From: JANQMX01 sp965247175
GTDB taxonomy: Bacteria; Pseudomonadota; Alphaproteobacteria; Kiloniellales; DSM-21159
Reading direction: 5' to 3'
Assembly (NCBI GenBank): GCA_965247175.1
Contig: OZ252006.1
Span: forward strand, 3,720,001 to 3,784,000
DNA length: 64,000 nucleotides
A model generated the notes under the pieces. It had not been told where the DNA came from and made no database searches. It saw nothing but the letters and a program-made list of their open reading frames with translations. This document shows positions 10,126-19,109 of the stretch, piece after piece. Position numbers and translations under genes: made by a program. Every line of letters starts with the position of its first letter. Positions within the stretch are counted from its first letter, which is position 1.

Positions 10126-10238
10126 AGTCGTTGGTTCTGCTCGTGCTGAGAGTCGCTCCGCCTAGCGGAAACTACTTTTAGGACGTGCTTGTTTTTTGCT
10201 GAGAGCCCTTGCCGGAGATCTTCCGGCCGAACCTGGCT

Positions 10239-10559
10239 CTAGAGGTTGGACTCGACCCAGTCTTTCAGCTGGTTCTTGGGCAGGGCGCCGACCTTGGTCG
10301 CGGCAACCTGGCCCTCCTTGAACACCATCAGGGTCGGGATGCCCCGCACGCCGTACTTCTGAGGCGTCGAGGGGTTTTCATCGATATTGATCTTGGCAAC
10401 CGTGATTTGCTCGCCGAGCTCGGCGGCAATTTCTTCCAAGGCAGGCGAGATCATCTTGCAGGGACCGCACCACTCCGCCCAGAAGTCGACGACGACCGGC
10501 CTGTCGGCCTGGAGGACGTCCTGATCGAAGCTGCCGTCCGTGACGGGTCTCGTGGCCAT
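10239..10559 (-). CDS. trxA: Thioredoxin
   Basis: A 106-residue classical thioredoxin with the redox motif FWAEWCGPCKM (Cys31, Cys34) and the cis-proline region YGVRGIPTLMVFKEG. It reduces protein disulfides in the cytoplasm. The ATG at 10559 is chosen because GAGG lies eight bases upstream and the protein then begins MATRPVTD like other alphaproteobacterial TrxA; GTG/ATG codons two to three positions earlier are possible. It follows addA by 93 bases, the conserved addB-addA-trxA order. Confidence 0.96.
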   Translation of the reverse strand: MATRPVTDGSFDQDVLQADRPVVVDFWAEWCGPCKMISPALEEIAAELGEQITVAKINIDENPSTPQKYGVRGIPTLMVFKEGQVAATKVGALPKNQLKDWVESNL

Positions 10560-10652
10560 AGACATCACCTCATTTCGTTAAAACCGGGGCGCAGCATCAG
10601 TCGGGGGATTCGCCGCGCCAGACCCGTATATGAGAAGGGGTTGCGCTTACCG

Positions 10653-13600
10653 TCAAGGGACGTGGCGGTCCAGCCAGTCCTGCGCGATGGGCATGATCCG
10701 CGGCCCGTGGGTCCAGAGCAGCAGGCACTCCACTGGAAGATTTGGATAAATTCGCCTGATCACCGCGCGGTAAAGCGCCAGCTGGCGCAGATAGGCGGGC
10801 GGAACCCCTTCAGCATACTCCGGCGGTGGACGGTTGGTTTTGAAATCCAGGATGAGGACCTTGTCCGGCAGGATGACAAGGCGGTCGATCTGCCCCGAGA
10901 CCACCTGCGGGCCGCTGTTCGTCTCGACCAGGCCGCTGACCGCCACCTCGGGGCGTCCCTCGGGCCCGAAGAGAGCGGCTGTTTCCGGCGTCTCCAGCAC
11001 TGCAAGGGCTTCCGCTGCCCAACTCGCTGCCGTGTCCGCATCCAGGCCGTGGACAGGATTGGCCAGGAGCCGCTCCGCGGCGTCTTGGCGCGCCTCCGGC
11101 GGCAGGGCCGGTAGGCTCTGCAGCAGCCTGTGGATGAGCCGTCCGCGCAGGGGGCCGCTGCCGGCTTCGTCGAGCGGGGAGAGGGCCGGGGGCTCCTCCT
11201 CGCCGCGCGAGGGAGCCAGAGGTCTCGGCGGCTGCGCCTCGGCCGGCGCTGGGGCGCCAAGGTAGGGCGGCGGGACCAACTCGCCGGCTTCGGCGGCGCG
11301 GCGTTCGGCCTCGCCTTCGCGCTCCGAATCGGCAACTTGCACCCCTTGCAGGACCAGCCCGCCCTCGCCCCAGCCGGCGCCATCCAGTGCGGGCGCGTCG
11401 AGGGGAAGGGTGTCGGCCAGCCGCCGCATGGCCAGCCGCGCCAGGTCGTACCAGGAGCCTTCCGGCACGGCGCCGCGGTTGTTCCAGCCGCAGACATAGA
11501 GACGGTCGCGTGCCCGGGTCAGGGCGACATAGAGCAGCCGGCGATACTCGGCCTCGGCCGCTGCGTTCTCCGCCAGCAGGGCGTCTTCGGCGGCCAAGGC
11601 CGCGAGCGCCTTGCGCGGCAGCCAGAGCGGCGCGCCTTCGGCCGAGGGCCAGAGCAGCCGCGGCGCCTTGCTGGAGGCGGCCCTGGCGGCGTCGGGGAGG
11701 AAGACGACCGGCGCCTCCAGGCCCTTGGCGCCGTGCACGGTCATCACCCGAACGCCGCGGCTCTCCACCTCCATGTCCCGCTTGATGGTGGTGGTGCGGC
11801 TTTGCAGCCAATGGAGGAAACCCTGCAGCGAGGGCGCATGCTGGCGCTCATAGAGCAGGGCCGCGGAGAGGAACTCGTCGAGCGGGTCGGCGGCGTCTTC
11901 GCCCAGGCGGGCGAGCAACGCCCGGCGCGCGCCGTTGGCCAGCAGCTCGGCATAGAAGGCGTAGCTGGAGCCGAAGTCGGCGCGGCCCATCCAATGGCTG
12001 AGAAAGGCGTGCGCCTCAGCGAAATCCTCGCGCTCCTGGCGGCGGCTGCGCAGCGCCTCCCAAAGAGACCCGTCCCGGCCATAGGCGAGGGCGAAAAGTG
12101 CTTCCTCCGAAAAGCCGATCAGCGGCGAGCGCAGCACGGTCGCCAGGGTCAGGTCGTCTTCGGGCAGCAGCATGACCTCGCCGAAAGCGATCAGGTCCAT
12201 GACCGCGAGCTGCTCGGTCAGCACCATGCGGTCGGCGCCGGCGACGGGGATGCGGCGGCTCTTGAGCGCGCGGATCATGGCCTCGAAGAAGCGCTTGCGG
12301 CTCTGCACGAGGATGAGGATGTCCTCGGCCCGCACCGGCCGCGCCACGGAGGAGAGCCAGGCCTCATGACCTTCGCCGTCCGGTTTGGCGTCCAGCCAGC
12401 CGGCGATGCGCGCGGCGATGGCTTCGGCCAGGCGGATGTCCGCCGGCTCGGCGCCGCGGCGGGTGAGGGGCGGGGTCCAGGGCTCTTCCTCGGTGTCCCG
12501 TTCCTTGAGCGCCAGGGGCCAGAGCTCGACCCGGCCGGCCTGCCCGACCCGCACGGCCTCATGGGCGATCCAGTCGCCGTCCAGCGCGACGCCGCCGTGC
12601 ACGGCCGGCTCTTCGAAAACGGCGTCGACCAGGCCCAGCACCGCCTCGACCGAGCGGAAGGAGTGGCTGAGCGGCACGCTGCTCCAGTCCCGCTCGGCAG
12701 CTTTGACCCGCAGGGAGAAGGTTTCGCGCATGCTCACGAAGCTCTGGGGGTCGGCGCGCTGGAAGCGGTAGATCGACTGCTTGACGTCACCGACGACGAA
12801 GAGCGTGCGGTCGAGCGGCCGGCTCTTGTCCTCATAGGCGCCCTCGCCGACGAAGAATTCCTGGGTCAGCGCCTCGATCACCGCCCACTGCTCGGGGCTG
12901 GTGTCCTGCGCCTCGTCGATCAGCAGGTGGTCGATGCCGCCGTCGAGCTTGAACAGCACCCAGGCGGCGCGGCCCTGCTGGGAGAGCAGGCGCTTGGCGG
13001 CGAGAATGAGGTCGTCGTAGTCGAGCAGCGCCCGGCGCTGCTTGGCCCGCTCGAAGCCCTCCAGAACGGCCAGGGCGAGCTGCAGGAGCGCGGCAGAGGC
13101 CTCGGCGAGCTGCAGGGCCTTGAGCCGCTCGGTCAGGGCCTTGAGCCGTTCGGTCTCGGCGGCGATGACCTCTTCAGCGCTGGGCAGCCGCGCCAGGGTC
13201 GCCTTGTTGGCAAAGCGCTTCAGGGGTTCGCCGCCGGCGGTGAAGTAGGTCTTGCGGTAGTCGTCGAAATAGTTGCGGCGCAGGTCCGGCCGGGCGGCCA
13301 GCCAGGCGCCCATGGTCGCGGCCTTCTTGCGCTCGGGATCGCTGCCTTCGGCCATCACCTGACAGAGCTCCCGTAGGGCCGGGCCGTTGAAGGCCTCTTC
13401 CAAACAGGCGGCGGCGATCAGCGGCTCGGCCCGTTCGTCCGGCGCGAGACCCGCGCTTTGCCAGACCTCCCGGCGCAAGGCCTCGGGCGTATCGAGACGC
13501 GCGCGGAGCCCGCGCAGGCGCTCGCGCTCGCGCAGCAGGCTGTCGAGCAGGCCGGCCAGCGTGCCCTCGTCGGTCTCGGCGCTGACCCGGGCGATCGCTT

Positions 13601-14138
13601 CGGCCAGTGGTCCTGCGGCGCGGGCGAGCACCCGGTCGCGCTCTTCGGCCAGCAGCTCCGCAGCTTCCCGTTCCTCTAGCAGGGTGAAGTTGGGGGCGAT
13701 GCCGGTCTCCAGCGGGAAGCGCCGCAACAGCGACTGGCAGTAGGCGTGGATGGTCAGGATCTGCAGGCCGCCGGGGGTGTCGAGCACGCGGGCGAACAGG
13801 CGCCGGGCCAGGGTCCGCTCGCGCTCTTCCGGCGGTCGGTCGAGCAGGTCCTGTAGAGCGGATTCCAGCCTTCTATCGTCGCAGGTCGCCCAGCGGCGCA
13901 GGTCGTTGGCCAGTCGCTTGCTCATCTCCGCTGCGGCGGCGCGGGTGAAGGTGATGGCAAGCAGCCGCTCGGGTGCGGCGCCGGCCAGGAGCAGCCGCAA
14001 GACTCGGTCGATCAGCACCCGAGTCTTGCCGGTGCCGGCAGCGGCGGCGACCCAGACCGAGCGCTCCGGATGGCTGGCCTCACGCTGTATCCGGCTGGCG
14101 GCCCCGGTGCGCAGTTTGCGTTCGGCCTGGGCGCTCAT
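10653..14138 (-). CDS. addA: Double-strand break repair helicase-nuclease AddA
   Basis: A 1161-residue UvrD-type helicase with a C-terminal RecB-family nuclease. Motif I is AAAAGTGKTRVL (32-42), motif Ia LLAITFTRAAAAEM, motif II LLIDEAQDTSPEQW, motif III VVGDVKQSIYRFQRA, and motif VI is in LYVALTRARDRLYV. The nuclease core LILDFKTNRPPPEY and QLALYRAVI is near the end. With AddB it processes DNA ends for RecA. The ATG at 14138 overlaps the addB stop codon; the frame is open further upstream but only as a shadow of addB. Confidence 0.96.
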   Translation of the reverse strand: MSAQAERKLRTGAASRIQREASHPERSVWVAAAAGTGKTRVLIDRVLRLLLAGAAPERLLAITFTRAAAAEMSKRLANDLRRWATCDDRRLESALQDLLDRPPEERERTLARRLFARVLDTPGGLQILTIHAYCQSLLRRFPLETGIAPNFTLLEEREAAELLAEERDRVLARAAGPLAEAIARVSAETDEGTLAGLLDSLLRERERLRGLRARLDTPEALRREVWQSAGLAPDERAEPLIAAACLEEAFNGPALRELCQVMAEGSDPERKKAATMGAWLAARPDLRRNYFDDYRKTYFTAGGEPLKRFANKATLARLPSAEEVIAAETERLKALTERLKALQLAEASAALLQLALAVLEGFERAKQRRALLDYDDLILAAKRLLSQQGRAAWVLFKLDGGIDHLLIDEAQDTSPEQWAVIEALTQEFFVGEGAYEDKSRPLDRTLFVVGDVKQSIYRFQRADPQSFVSMRETFSLRVKAAERDWSSVPLSHSFRSVEAVLGLVDAVFEEPAVHGGVALDGDWIAHEAVRVGQAGRVELWPLALKERDTEEEPWTPPLTRRGAEPADIRLAEAIAARIAGWLDAKPDGEGHEAWLSSVARPVRAEDILILVQSRKRFFEAMIRALKSRRIPVAGADRMVLTEQLAVMDLIAFGEVMLLPEDDLTLATVLRSPLIGFSEEALFALAYGRDGSLWEALRSRRQEREDFAEAHAFLSHWMGRADFGSSYAFYAELLANGARRALLARLGEDAADPLDEFLSAALLYERQHAPSLQGFLHWLQSRTTTIKRDMEVESRGVRVMTVHGAKGLEAPVVFLPDAARAASSKAPRLLWPSAEGAPLWLPRKALAALAAEDALLAENAAAEAEYRRLLYVALTRARDRLYVCGWNNRGAVPEGSWYDLARLAMRRLADTLPLDAPALDGAGWGEGGLVLQGVQVADSEREGEAERRAAEAGELVPPPYLGAPAPAEAQPPRPLAPSRGEEEPPALSPLDEAGSGPLRGRLIHRLLQSLPALPPEARQDAAERLLANPVHGLDADTAASWAAEALAVLETPETAALFGPEGRPEVAVSGLVETNSGPQVVSGQIDRLVILPDKVLILDFKTNRPPPEYAEGVPPAYLRQLALYRAVIRRIYPNLPVECLLLWTHGPRIMPIAQDWLDRHVP

Positions 14139-17100
14139 AAATCCTCCGGGGCGGTCAGGGACCACTCCTGCAGGCGCTCCAGGTGGGCGTAGTCGTTGAA
14201 GCGCGGCTGGCGCTCGGCGGCGGGCACGGCGTGATAAGCCGTGTCCGGATCGGCGAAGGCGGCGATCAGGCCGCGCAGGCCGGCGACGGCCTCGTCGGGC
14301 AGGTCGCGCTTCGTGAGGTCGATGGCCTTCTCTTCGCCGATTTCCTTGCCACCGGTCAGGCGCCAGAACAGCAGCTCCTCGGTGCGTGCCGGGCCGATCT
14401 CGGCGAAGGCGCCGCGCGCCGCCATGGCCGCCTCCAGGGGAAGCTGCGGCGCCAGGCCCTTGGCGATGTCGGCCGGGCTTGGCGGCGTGCCGGTCTTGTA
14501 GTCCAGGATGGCGAGGCCGCCGCCGGTCAACCGCTCGATGCGGTCGGCCCGCGCGCTGAGGGTGAAGCCGTCGAGCGCCATTTCGCCATCGAGCTCGCAG
14601 AAGATCTCCTCCAGCCGGCTGCGGCGCCCGGCCTCTCGGGTTGCGACCCAGCCGGCGATGCGCGCGAAGCGCGGCCACCAATAGGCCTGCACCGCCGGGT
14701 GCAGGGCCAGGGCGCGAAAGACTTCGGCGCCGATCTCCAGCAAGGCGGCCTCCGGATTGGGAGGCAGGTCGCGCGGATAGCGCCGCACGAACTCCTCCAT
14801 CGCCGCATGGATGAGGATGCCTTTGTCCGAGGCGTCCGGAGCGGCATCCAGCGGGTCGAGCCTGCGCAGGCCGAGCACGTAGCGGGCATAGATGGCGTAG
14901 GGGTCGCGCATCCAGGTCTCGATCTGGGTCACCGAGAGGCGCTTGGGTCGCGCCTCCAGCGGCGGGGCAAAACCGGCCGGGGCCATGGGGCGCGGCGGAC
15001 CGTCGGTTGCATCCAGCGCCGCCCCCCAGGCCTGGTAGACCTGCGTGCGGTCGGCCAGGGCGTTGGGGATGCCGCAGGCCTGCATCAGCGCCTCCAGCCG
15101 CAGCAGCCAGCGCGAGGGCACGCTGGGCCCGCCGGCGCTGCGCGCGGTGCGGGTCAGCACCACCTCGCGGGCGCCCAGCGCCTGGACGAAGTCGTGGGCG
15201 GCCAGGCCCACGGCGCGCTCCACCGGCGGCAGGCCGAAGTCGCGGCGCATGGCGCGGCTCAGCCAGGGGCCGGGGTCCGTCTCGCGCGGCCAGACCCCCT
15301 CGTTGAGCCCGCCGAGCACCAGCAGGTCCGGCTGTACCAGCCGCGCTTCCAGGGGGCCGAGGATGGCGAGGCGCGGATGGCCGCCGTAGTGCGGCCGCAC
15401 CACCTGCCCTGCCAGGAGGCCGGTGAAGAGCTCCGCATAGTCCCTAAGGGTGACGGGCAGGCGGGCGCTGCCCTTGGGCCGGCTGGCCTGGACGATGTCG
15501 CCGAGGAACAGCGCCAGGGTCTCGCCGGCCTCGCCGGCCCAAAGCCGTGCCTCGCCCGGTTCGCCGCTGGTCGCGCAGAGCGCTTCGGCCGCGGCGATGT
15601 GCCGGCGCAGAAGGTCGTCCAGCTCATCGCTGTCGCCCCCACCAAGCGCTGCCAGGGGGCCGAGTCGTTCGTCCAGCCGGTTCAACAGGTCCGCAATCTC
15701 ATCGGCCTGCCGCTCGCTGAGGCCGCTTTCTTGCCGCCGATGAGCCAGCGCGGCCCGCAGGCCGTCCAGGCCCGGCGCCGGGCGGGGGCCGCGCAGCAGC
15801 TTGCCCTCCAAAATCCGCACGCGGGAGAGCAGAGCGGTCCGCGCCAGGCCGCAGCCGGCGAGCGGATGCTTCACGGCGGCCAGGAGGGCGACCGGCGCGA
15901 AGTCGCTCGCGACCATCTCGATCAGCAGGCGCAGCAGGGTGGCCGGCGCGCTGGCCGCAAGGGGCTGGCCGGCCGAGTCGTCGATGCTGAGGCTCCAGCG
16001 CTTCAGCTCGCTGGCGACCCGTCGGGCGAGATCCCGGTCGGGGGTCACCAGGGCGGCGGTGCGGCCGGGCTGCTCCACCGCCTCGCGCAGCACCAGCGCG
16101 ATGGCCAGCGCTTCCTCCTGCTCGCTCTTGGCGTCGATGCGTTTCAGCCCGTCCAAGGCGGCGGCCGTCTCCCCAGGGTCGAGCCGCTGGCTGCGATCGC
16201 GCCAGTCCGCGGTGGCTTCTGCAGGGGCGAGGGCTAGATTGACGAAGGCAGCCCGCTGGGCCGGCTGCGCCTCGACCTTGCCCCAGGGCCAATCGGCGAC
16301 CTCGTCGCGGGTCCTGCCGAGCTGGGCCAGCAGCCGGGCCAGGCCGTACTGGGGATGCTGCGGGTCTTCGGCGATCAAGTGCCAGGTGGCCTCGTCGGCG
16401 CTGCGGTCGAGGCCGGGCAGCACCACCTCGCCGGCGGGCAGGCCGGCGATCGTTCCCAGCAGCGCCGCCGTGGCGGGGATGGAGCCAGTCGAGCCGGCGG
16501 CGACGATCGGGGTTGCCGGCGGCGAGTCCTGCCACTGCCGCGCCTGGGCTTCCAGGAGCAGCCGGCGCCGCTCGGCCGGTCCGACCGCGCCTTCCTCGGC
16601 CTGGATGGCGGGCCAGGCCGAGCCTGCGATCTCGAGGAACTGCAGCGTCACCTGCCAGTGCTCGGCCAGGCTGTCGGGCGCCAGACGCTCCAGCTCGGCG
16701 AAGGACAGGCCCTCGGTATCGACCTGGTCGATCAGGCGCGCCAGCTCTCGTGCCAGCTCGACGGCCTGGGCCGGACCGATGCCGTCGCCCCCGTCCTGGC
16801 GCCGCGACCAGTCGAGCACCAGACGGGTCAGCAGGAACTCCCGCCGCAGGGGCGGCATGGCGGGTGGGATGCTGAGCTGCTCGGCCGCCGCGATGCCGGG
16901 GTCTTCGCCCAGCGCCAGTTCCTCGTCGTCGACATCACCGAGGGGGCGGATCTGCGGCAGGATGAGCGGTTGGCCGTCGCTCGCGCGCAGGAAGGCCTCG
17001 CGCAGGCTGCGGCAGGCCCGCCGGGTCGGCAGCAGGACCAGAAGATCGGCGCGGGACAGGGTGTCGGGAAAGCGGGCGATCAGCCCTTCGGCCAGGGCGC

Positions 17101-17152
17101 CGAGGAAGGAGACGCCGGTCGGAATGTTGCCGATCTTGGCCGCGTCGGTCAC
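14135..17152 (-). CDS. addB: Double-strand break repair protein AddB
   Basis: A 1005-residue alphaproteobacterial AddB. The N-terminus is an inactivated helicase: the Walker A-like segment reads LVLLPTRRACRSLREAFL without GKT. The middle has the family blocks VLGGLNEGVWPRETDPGPWLSR and LTRTARSAGGPSVPSRWL. The C-terminal nuclease domain has LSVTQIETWMRDPYAIYARY and LAILDYKTGTPPS. It starts with GTG overlapping the upstream nucleotidyltransferase stop. It partners AddA in the helicase-nuclease complex. Confidence 0.95.
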   Translation of the reverse strand: MTDAAKIGNIPTGVSFLGALAEGLIARFPDTLSRADLLVLLPTRRACRSLREAFLRASDGQPLILPQIRPLGDVDDEELALGEDPGIAAAEQLSIPPAMPPLRREFLLTRLVLDWSRRQDGGDGIGPAQAVELARELARLIDQVDTEGLSFAELERLAPDSLAEHWQVTLQFLEIAGSAWPAIQAEEGAVGPAERRRLLLEAQARQWQDSPPATPIVAAGSTGSIPATAALLGTIAGLPAGEVVLPGLDRSADEATWHLIAEDPQHPQYGLARLLAQLGRTRDEVADWPWGKVEAQPAQRAAFVNLALAPAEATADWRDRSQRLDPGETAAALDGLKRIDAKSEQEEALAIALVLREAVEQPGRTAALVTPDRDLARRVASELKRWSLSIDDSAGQPLAASAPATLLRLLIEMVASDFAPVALLAAVKHPLAGCGLARTALLSRVRILEGKLLRGPRPAPGLDGLRAALAHRRQESGLSERQADEIADLLNRLDERLGPLAALGGGDSDELDDLLRRHIAAAEALCATSGEPGEARLWAGEAGETLALFLGDIVQASRPKGSARLPVTLRDYAELFTGLLAGQVVRPHYGGHPRLAILGPLEARLVQPDLLVLGGLNEGVWPRETDPGPWLSRAMRRDFGLPPVERAVGLAAHDFVQALGAREVVLTRTARSAGGPSVPSRWLLRLEALMQACGIPNALADRTQVYQAWGAALDATDGPPRPMAPAGFAPPLEARPKRLSVTQIETWMRDPYAIYARYVLGLRRLDPLDAAPDASDKGILIHAAMEEFVRRYPRDLPPNPEAALLEIGAEVFRALALHPAVQAYWWPRFARIAGWVATREAGRRSRLEEIFCELDGEMALDGFTLSARADRIERLTGGGLAILDYKTGTPPSPADIAKGLAPQLPLEAAMAARGAFAEIGPARTEELLFWRLTGGKEIGEEKAIDLTKRDLPDEAVAGLRGLIAAFADPDTAYHAVPAAERQPRFNDYAHLERLQEWSLTAPEDL

Positions 17153-17907
17153 CCGGCCAGGTCCAGCGAGCCGAGCTCGTAGGTGAGGTACTCCTCGACC
17201 TCTTGGATCGCCTCCGGCGTGCCGACATGGTACCAGAGCCCGTCGTGACGCAGGCCGAAGAGGCGCTCCTCCATGATCGCGATGTCGTAGAGCAGATTGA
17301 GCGAAAACGGCCCGTCCGGCGCGCCGGCAAAAAGACGCGGATGCAGGATCTGCACCCCGGCGAAGACGAAGGGCGCAATCTCATATTCGTGGCGCCGGCG
17401 CAGCTCGCCTTCCGTACCCATGACGAAGTCGCCCTTGCCCTCGTAGCCCACCGCTGTGACCGTCGGCTGCAGCAGCAGCAGCGCGTCCATGCGCTCCTCA
17501 TCCCAGGCGTCCAGCAGGCGGGAGAGGGCCGGGACCTGGCCGTCGAGCCAGATGACGTCGCCATTGGCGACGATGAAGGGCGAGTCGCCGAAGTGGGGCA
17601 GGGCCTTGGCCACGCCGCCGCCGGTGTCGAGGATCTCGGGCTCGTCGGAAAAGCGGATGCTCGGCGTCGCGCGCTTGGAGAGATGGCTGCGCAGCTTTTC
17701 GGGCAGGTGGTGCAGGTTGACCACCGCGTCGGTCACGCCAGCCTCGGTGCAGCGATCGAGCACGTGATCGATCAGCGGCTGCCCGCGAACCTCGACCAGC
17801 GGCTTGGGAATCTTGTCGGTGATCGGCTGCATCCTTTTGCCGAAGCCGGCGGCCAGGATCATCGCCGGCGGCACAGCCCCGGCCGCACCATCTTGCTTCG
17901 CGCTCAT
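17149..17907 (-). CDS. Sugar-phosphate nucleotidyltransferase, MurU-like
   Basis: A 252-residue NTP transferase. The nucleotide-binding signature is MILAAGFGKRMQPITDKIPKP (residues 17-37), with the conserved metal-binding NGDVIWLDG at about 117-125. Position next to addB is where alphaproteobacteria keep murU (N-acetylmuramate-1-phosphate uridylyltransferase, cell-wall recycling). The kinase partner amgK, normally between tsaE and murU, is missing: this gene overlaps tsaE directly by four bases. Other sugar-1-phosphates are possible substrates, so no symbol is given. Confidence 0.85.
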   Translation of the reverse strand: MSAKQDGAAGAVPPAMILAAGFGKRMQPITDKIPKPLVEVRGQPLIDHVLDRCTEAGVTDAVVNLHHLPEKLRSHLSKRATPSIRFSDEPEILDTGGGVAKALPHFGDSPFIVANGDVIWLDGQVPALSRLLDAWDEERMDALLLLQPTVTAVGYEGKGDFVMGTEGELRRRHEYEIAPFVFAGVQILHPRLFAGAPDGPFSLNLLYDIAIMEERLFGLRHDGLWYHVGTPEAIQEVEEYLTYELGSLDLAG

Positions 17908-18419
17908 ACTTTTTCGTCTTCTGCAAAGGTCTTCAGCCAGTCGAGGCGCTCGGCCCGCCAGGCCCCCCGTGGCGTGAGTGTTGCTCTACGGCCATGGTTG
18001 CTCGCATAGGCGAAGGCCAGGTCCAGCCGGGTCTCGGGCAGCAGGGCGCCCAGGCGCTCAGGCCACTCGATGAGCATGGCGGCCTGGGCAAAACCCTCCT
18101 CCAAGCCCAGCTCCAGGCTCTCTTCCGCCCCGCCGAGGCGGTAGAGATCGACGTGCCAGATCTCCAGGTCGCCGCGCCGGTAGGTCTGCACCAGGGTGAA
18201 GGTCGGGCTCGGGACGTCTTCCGGCCCGCCGGGCAGGGCATTGATGAAAGCGCGGGCGAAGCTGGTCTTGCCGGCGCCGAGATCGCCGAACAGTGCATAG
18301 ACGTCGCCTTGCCGCGCCTGCGCGGCCAGGCGTCCGGCGAGGGCCGCCGTCGCCCCCTCGTCGGGCAGGTCGAAGACGGCGCTCTCGGCGGCGGGAAGGG
18401 CGTTGGCCGGCTGCGTCAT
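17904..18419 (-). CDS. tsaE: tRNA threonylcarbamoyladenosine synthesis ATPase TsaE
   Basis: A 171-residue P-loop protein with FGDLGAGKTSFARAFI (44-59), VPSPTFTLVQTY and IWHVDLYRLGGAEE, the TsaE trademark blocks. It works with TsaB/TsaD/TsaC to put the t6A modification on ANN-decoding tRNAs. It is the first gene of the minus-strand run tsaE, nucleotidyltransferase, addB, addA, trxA. All but the last junction are four-base overlaps. Confidence 0.95.
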   Translation of the reverse strand: MTQPANALPAAESAVFDLPDEGATAALAGRLAAQARQGDVYALFGDLGAGKTSFARAFINALPGGPEDVPSPTFTLVQTYRRGDLEIWHVDLYRLGGAEESLELGLEEGFAQAAMLIEWPERLGALLPETRLDLAFAYASNHGRRATLTPRGAWRAERLDWLKTFAEDEKV

Positions 18420-18530
18420 GGGCAGGCTTCTAGCGCTCCGGGCGCCTCCCTCGCAAGCTGTTGGATTGGTTCTTTCTAGGGCGCGCCTTCACCTTCAAAG
18501 CTCGTTGTCGACGGGCTGAGGCGCGCCGCA

Positions 18531-18631
18531 CTGTTCCGTCCCACTCCCCCACCCCTGCTGCGCACCTCGCTCCGCGAGCCCACGGAATTGTGGACAATGG
18601 GGCGGCCGGGTGGGGGAGTGGGACGGAACAG
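18531..18631. repeat. Perfect 24-base inverted repeat (large hairpin)
   Basis: The left arm 18531-18554 (CTGTTCCGTCCCACTCCCCC plus ACCC) is exactly complementary to 18608-18631, with a 53-base loop that itself holds CTCGCTCCGCGAG. The stem is unusually long and perfect for a terminator, and there is no T run. It may be a folded mobile element remnant or a transcript-end hairpin. Confidence 0.8.
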
Positions 18632-18645
18632 AGTCCCGACAGGGA

Positions 18646-18737
18646 AAGAAAGACCACCGGGAGGGGGAGCGGGCTGGCACAGTGCGGCGCGCCTCCAACT
18701 GAGGCCATGAGCGACTCTGTTGACGGCGCGGCCCAAC
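18646..18737. repeat. Intergenic repeat modules X1 then Y1
   Basis: X1 (18646-18677) and Y1 (18686-18737) each have a diverged partner on the other side of the small membrane-protein gene at 19110-19190. Y1 contains GGCGCGCCTCCAACTGAGG; Y2 has the same with one T for C. X1 has GGGAGGGGGAGCGGGCTGG against GGGCGGGGGTGTGGGCTGG in X2. Confidence 0.65.
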
Positions 18738-18755
18738 ATGGAAACGCCCCGCCCA

Positions 18756-19025
18756 TCAGTCGCGGGCCCGCACCACTCTCCGGTCGATGAAGACGATGAC
18801 GGCGAGGACCGCGGCGGCCAGGGCAACGAGCAGGACATCGGCCAGCCAACCGTCGAGCGCACTTTCCGCCAGCGCACGCTTGGCCGGCAGCAACACCAGC
18901 CACAAGGCCGTCATGTAGCCCAGCCACTTCAGCCAATGCAGGAGCTGACGCCGCCAGCCGCCTTGCGGCGCCTCCGCTTCGTCATCCTCGGCTCGCTCGT
19001 CCGCCCGTTGGGTCATCGTCAGCAT
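18756..19025 (-). CDS. Small two-segment membrane protein, unknown function
   Basis: An 89-residue protein with an acidic N-terminus, then an amphipathic/hydrophobic segment (LHWLKWLGYMTALWLVLLPA, about residues 28-48) and a second helix (WLADVLLVALAAAVLAVIVF, about 60-79), ending in basic residues. No family is recognised. Start at 19025; an ATG three codons in (19016) is equally possible. It is bracketed by two diverged copies of an intergenic repeat. The hydrophobic pattern supports a real gene, but it could be species-restricted. Confidence 0.65.
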   Translation of the reverse strand: MLTMTQRADERAEDDEAEAPQGGWRRQLLHWLKWLGYMTALWLVLLPAKRALAESALDGWLADVLLVALAAAVLAVIVFIDRRVVRARD

Positions 19026-19109
19026 TCTAGCATGACTCCGTTACGTCTTTGCCGGCTAGCCGGGTGTTTTCTAGGGCGCCTTCGGCGCTGTGCGGGCCGG
19101 CGCAGGATG

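Larger units (their letters stand above)
9813..10238. other. 426-base convergent intergenic region with two repeat copies
   Basis: No gene is visible between the ends of folC (plus) and trxA (minus). The stretch holds two copies of the dispersed palindromic repeat (listed separately), then a region with CCGCCTAGCGG and a T-rich run (TTGTTTTTTGC near 10190). A six-base-pair hairpin GCCGGA/TCCGGC sits near 10211-10228. No convincing intrinsic terminator for either strand is seen, so the repeats themselves may end transcription (inference). Confidence 0.6.
18420..18755. other. 336-base intergenic region with a long hairpin and repeat modules
   Basis: No credible gene is seen between tsaE and the small membrane-protein gene (both minus). 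The stretch contains a 24-base perfect inverted repeat and the X1-Y1 repeat modules, both listed separately. It also has a short internal palindrome CTCGCTCCGCGAG near 18563. Open frames here on both strands are shadows of the repeats. Confidence 0.5.

Noticed and set aside
11130..13376. A 748-codon open frame on the plus strand inside addA
   Set aside because: It is antisense to a motif-complete addA, its translation is low-complexity (Gly/Arg/Ala-rich) with no domains, and such frames are expected opposite GC-rich genes.
14183..16237. A 684-codon open frame on the plus strand inside addB
   Set aside because: Antisense shadow of addB with biased composition and no recognisable motifs or ribosome site.
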